This document shows, in pieces, positions 61,560 to 64,000 of a stretch of 64,000 bases of DNA (positions are counted from its first letter, which is position 1; each line of letters starts with the position of its first letter). The notes below the pieces were generated by a model. It was not told the origin of the DNA, did no database searches, and saw only the letters and a program-made list of their open reading frames with translations. Source of the stretch: Thamnaconus septentrionalis (lineage: Eukaryota; Chordata; Actinopteri; Tetraodontiformes; Monacanthidae); contig CM020510.1 of NCBI GenBank assembly GCA_009823395.1, positions 13,272,273 to 13,336,272 of the forward strand. The letters are read 5' to 3'. Both the position numbers and the translations under genes were made by a program.

Positions 61560-64000
61560 AGCAGTATGGTTCTTGAAAGAAAAATAGAAATTGAAAAGAT
61601 CTAAACACGCTGTTTGTGGAAACCAGGGATTCTCCATCAGCTTACAACCCTCAAAAACAATTGGAGAAATTGCCCTCCGCACTCGGCTGCCTTGATCTCC
61701 CATGCGGAGGCCGTACGGTCCCAGTCTGGTCCCCGCCGTGATAAGGCCTCATTGTGTTCTTGGTGTGCCGGTGCTGTGATCTGAACTCGCAGGGAGCCCC
61801 CGATCCCGTTGTCTCTCGCCGCGTTGTTGCCGGGGGAGCCGCTGTTGGAAAAGGGCCTTCTCCAGGCAGGCCTTTGATACTCGCAGGAACCATTTAGATG
61901 TTCCCCTTCAAGCACATTAGTTCCAGTGTTGACGAGGGACGACTCGGGGAACACTGGGGAAGACTGAGGGTGGCCTCCCCCTCCTCCACCCCCCTCCCTT
62001 GATGTTGTCTCCTCGGTGGGGCTAGAAAGCTAAACAGGCCATATATGCATAACCTCGGTTGAGGCTGCAGAGATTTGCTCCCACTCCGATCCTTCATAAC
62101 CACTGCTTGCTGTCTCTCCTGGGAATTGTGTTTTTTTTTCTTCTTTCTTACCTCAAGCTATAGCACGCTGTCTGAGTCTGATGCATATGCAATGATTCCT
62201 GAATTCCCATGCACCTGCTCTGCGCTCCCCGCTGCTTCCACACACCCTGCGGGCCAGAAGAGAGCTGATGATCTCGCTATCCCGCACCAGCGCTGCCCTC
62301 CAACCAACCAAGCAAACACCCACCATCACCAGCTTCACACTTTTTTTCTTCTTTTTTTCTTCCTTTCTTATTATTCAAACATATATATTGGCTAAAATAC
62401 TTGTCTGAATAGATGAAATCATAGTACAGAGGAGCTTTGGATGCCCAGAAATAGGAAGTCTGTTCTTCTGTTTTCTAGTCAAGCGAGGAAGCCATGAACA
62501 TCCTATTTGCTCAATTTGTCTTTGATCAGCAGGTTTGTGGGTTGCCATGTCAAGTGGCTTGCACTCGTTTTCAGATTTGTTCCCTTTATAAATCAGCCGG
62601 TTTTTATTTTCTATAGTAGACTGAAGGCGGGGAAGTGAACTGGCAGGGATTGAAAAGGCTTCCTTTAAGCAGCACCAGCTGCTCAGCTGTTCCGCACTTC
62701 CTCCTCATGTAAAAGTAAACAGCCGGCCAGTGTAAACTGATATATAGCCCATCAAAACAGGGTACAATTTCCCTTAATGCTACCCTGTCAGATATTTAAG
62801 GCTTCTTCCATGACTTTGTGAGGGGAACTTTGGCACCAGCCGCTTCGGCGAAGAGGTTTCAGATACGAGGTGGGTGGGTTGGGGGGGGACTCGTGTCGTC
62901 GGGGAGCGCGACTCACAGATAACCATTTGTTGTGGGAGGTGCGCTGGAAGCAGCGTAGAAGGCAGTAGCAAGAGAACATTAGGCTGAAATCAAAGGGAAT
63001 AGAGAGAGTATGCAGAGAGTCGGGGTAAAAAAAAAAAAAAAAGAAGTGTAGGAATAATAAAACAGTCTTGGTGGCAGGCAGCCAGGCAGAGTGTGAGGGC
63101 AGGGTTCAGAGAAAAAGAAGAAAAGAACACTTGGAAGTCAGCCAGACAGATTTTGCAGCCCCCCACATCCCCACCCTCTTCTCACTTCCCAACCTCTGCC
63201 AAGATCTTTTGTCAGAAAGTAATGGAAACTCCCTTGTAGCCAGTGTTCCAATTGTCAAATAGAGGAGGATTTGTTTAAACTGAGTATTCACAACTGTTGT
63301 CTTGTGTGTACGGGTCGCCGTCGACGAGTTTCTTTTTGTTGCCTGGCGCTCCGTCCACGCTCCATCCAACTCCGACCATGCTCCGTCCGGCGGATCTGCT
63401 CGGCGCTGCACGCCAACATTCATTTTTACACCCGGCGCTTCCCGAAATGACCGAGTGCACTTCTGGCTGTGTCTTTCGTTACCTGGAGGCGAGAAATCGG
63501 AGACGGCGACCTATTGGAGCACCCAGGAAGGGCGGCGAGATCCGTCTTTTTGTTTAGACGTATTTGCAGAGGAAATATAGCCAGAAAATTGTTTAAGAGG
63601 GAAATCCAGCACTCCCAGCTGTGTCGCCTCTACTTGGCGAACAGTAATGGTCGGGACACCCGGCGGTGTAGCAGCGTGACTGCCAACCCAAACCTCCCAT
63701 TAGTTGGACTTTTCCCTCCGAATGAACAAAAGTCTCAGGGAAAAACAAACAAGATAAGAAATAAAACCTTGTCCGCACTGTTTTCCAAACAGAGGCACGA
63801 GGACACGCGGCGCACAAATTGCAGCCTGCTTGTGCAGTTGACACAACGCCCCAGAATGACACTTATTAAATGGTAACAGGGCCGCTCTCGGCACCCAGGC
63901 TCCCTCCTCCCTCGTGGAGCCCTGAGGTTTGTCAGAGCAGCGAGAGGAAAATGCTGACAGTGTGGCCTTGCTGCTGTTCCTCATTATTGCAGCCTACATC
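61560..64000 (+). other. Intron downstream of the ROBO Ig1 exon, end of window
   Basis: No exon, RNA gene or complete transposon was recognised here. The stretch contains a T-rich run around 62340-62370, an A-run near 63027-63042 and otherwise unique sequence. The longest open frames translate to low-complexity or unrecognised peptides with no domain signature. The next ROBO exon presumably lies beyond position 64000. Confidence 0.5.

Noticed and set aside
1..64000. CRISPR array, operon, phage or prokaryotic mobile element
   Set aside because: The only regularly repeated sequences are microsatellites, and the coding evidence is a spliced vertebrate exon, so prokaryotic systems do not apply.

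Overview
The window looks like vertebrate nuclear DNA, most likely from a ray-finned (teleost) fish. It holds one recognisable protein-coding exon in long non-coding sequence, many CA/TG microsatellites and homopolymers, and several short non-autonomous DNA transposons of kinds common in fish. There is no bacterial, phage or organellar gene organisation. Nearly all short open frames in the window are chance frames in repeats or GC-rich intron DNA. The species cannot be named from what is visible.

The one supported gene is a ROBO (roundabout) axon-guidance receptor on the plus strand. A single exon at 9630-9956 encodes the entire first immunoglobulin domain, with a splice acceptor before it, a splice donor after it, and phase 1 at both ends. 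Residues mix states I associate with ROBO1 and ROBO2, so the paralogue (robo1, robo2 or fish robo3) is left open. The other exons were not found. The window therefore reads as at least 9.6 kb of upstream intron, the exon, and at least 54 kb of downstream intron.

The introns carry eight transposon-derived units. Two have exact 8-bp target-site duplications and hAT-like ends (723-1178 and 60978-61551). One is bounded by TTAA (5217-5486) and one is a Tc1/mariner-type unit bounded by TA (28287-28553). Three more have inverted ends but a less certain family (10739-11012, 49426-49760, 50716-51079). One is a solo hAT-like end (20604-20686). Microsatellites include an 82-bp pure TG run (35079-35160) and a nearly 60-bp AT run (48294-48350). 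G-rich and C-rich tracts that could form quadruplex or i-motif structures recur.

The rest is unannotated intron. Several unique, repeat-free stretches rich in TAAT/ATTA cores are candidates for conserved enhancers, which would fit a developmental gene with giant introns, but conservation cannot be judged from one sequence. I did not find a convincing novel biological system. The points most worth checking are the hairpin-bearing element at 49426-49760, the candidate enhancers, and a 43-codon frame at 27437-27568 with a myristoylation-like start.
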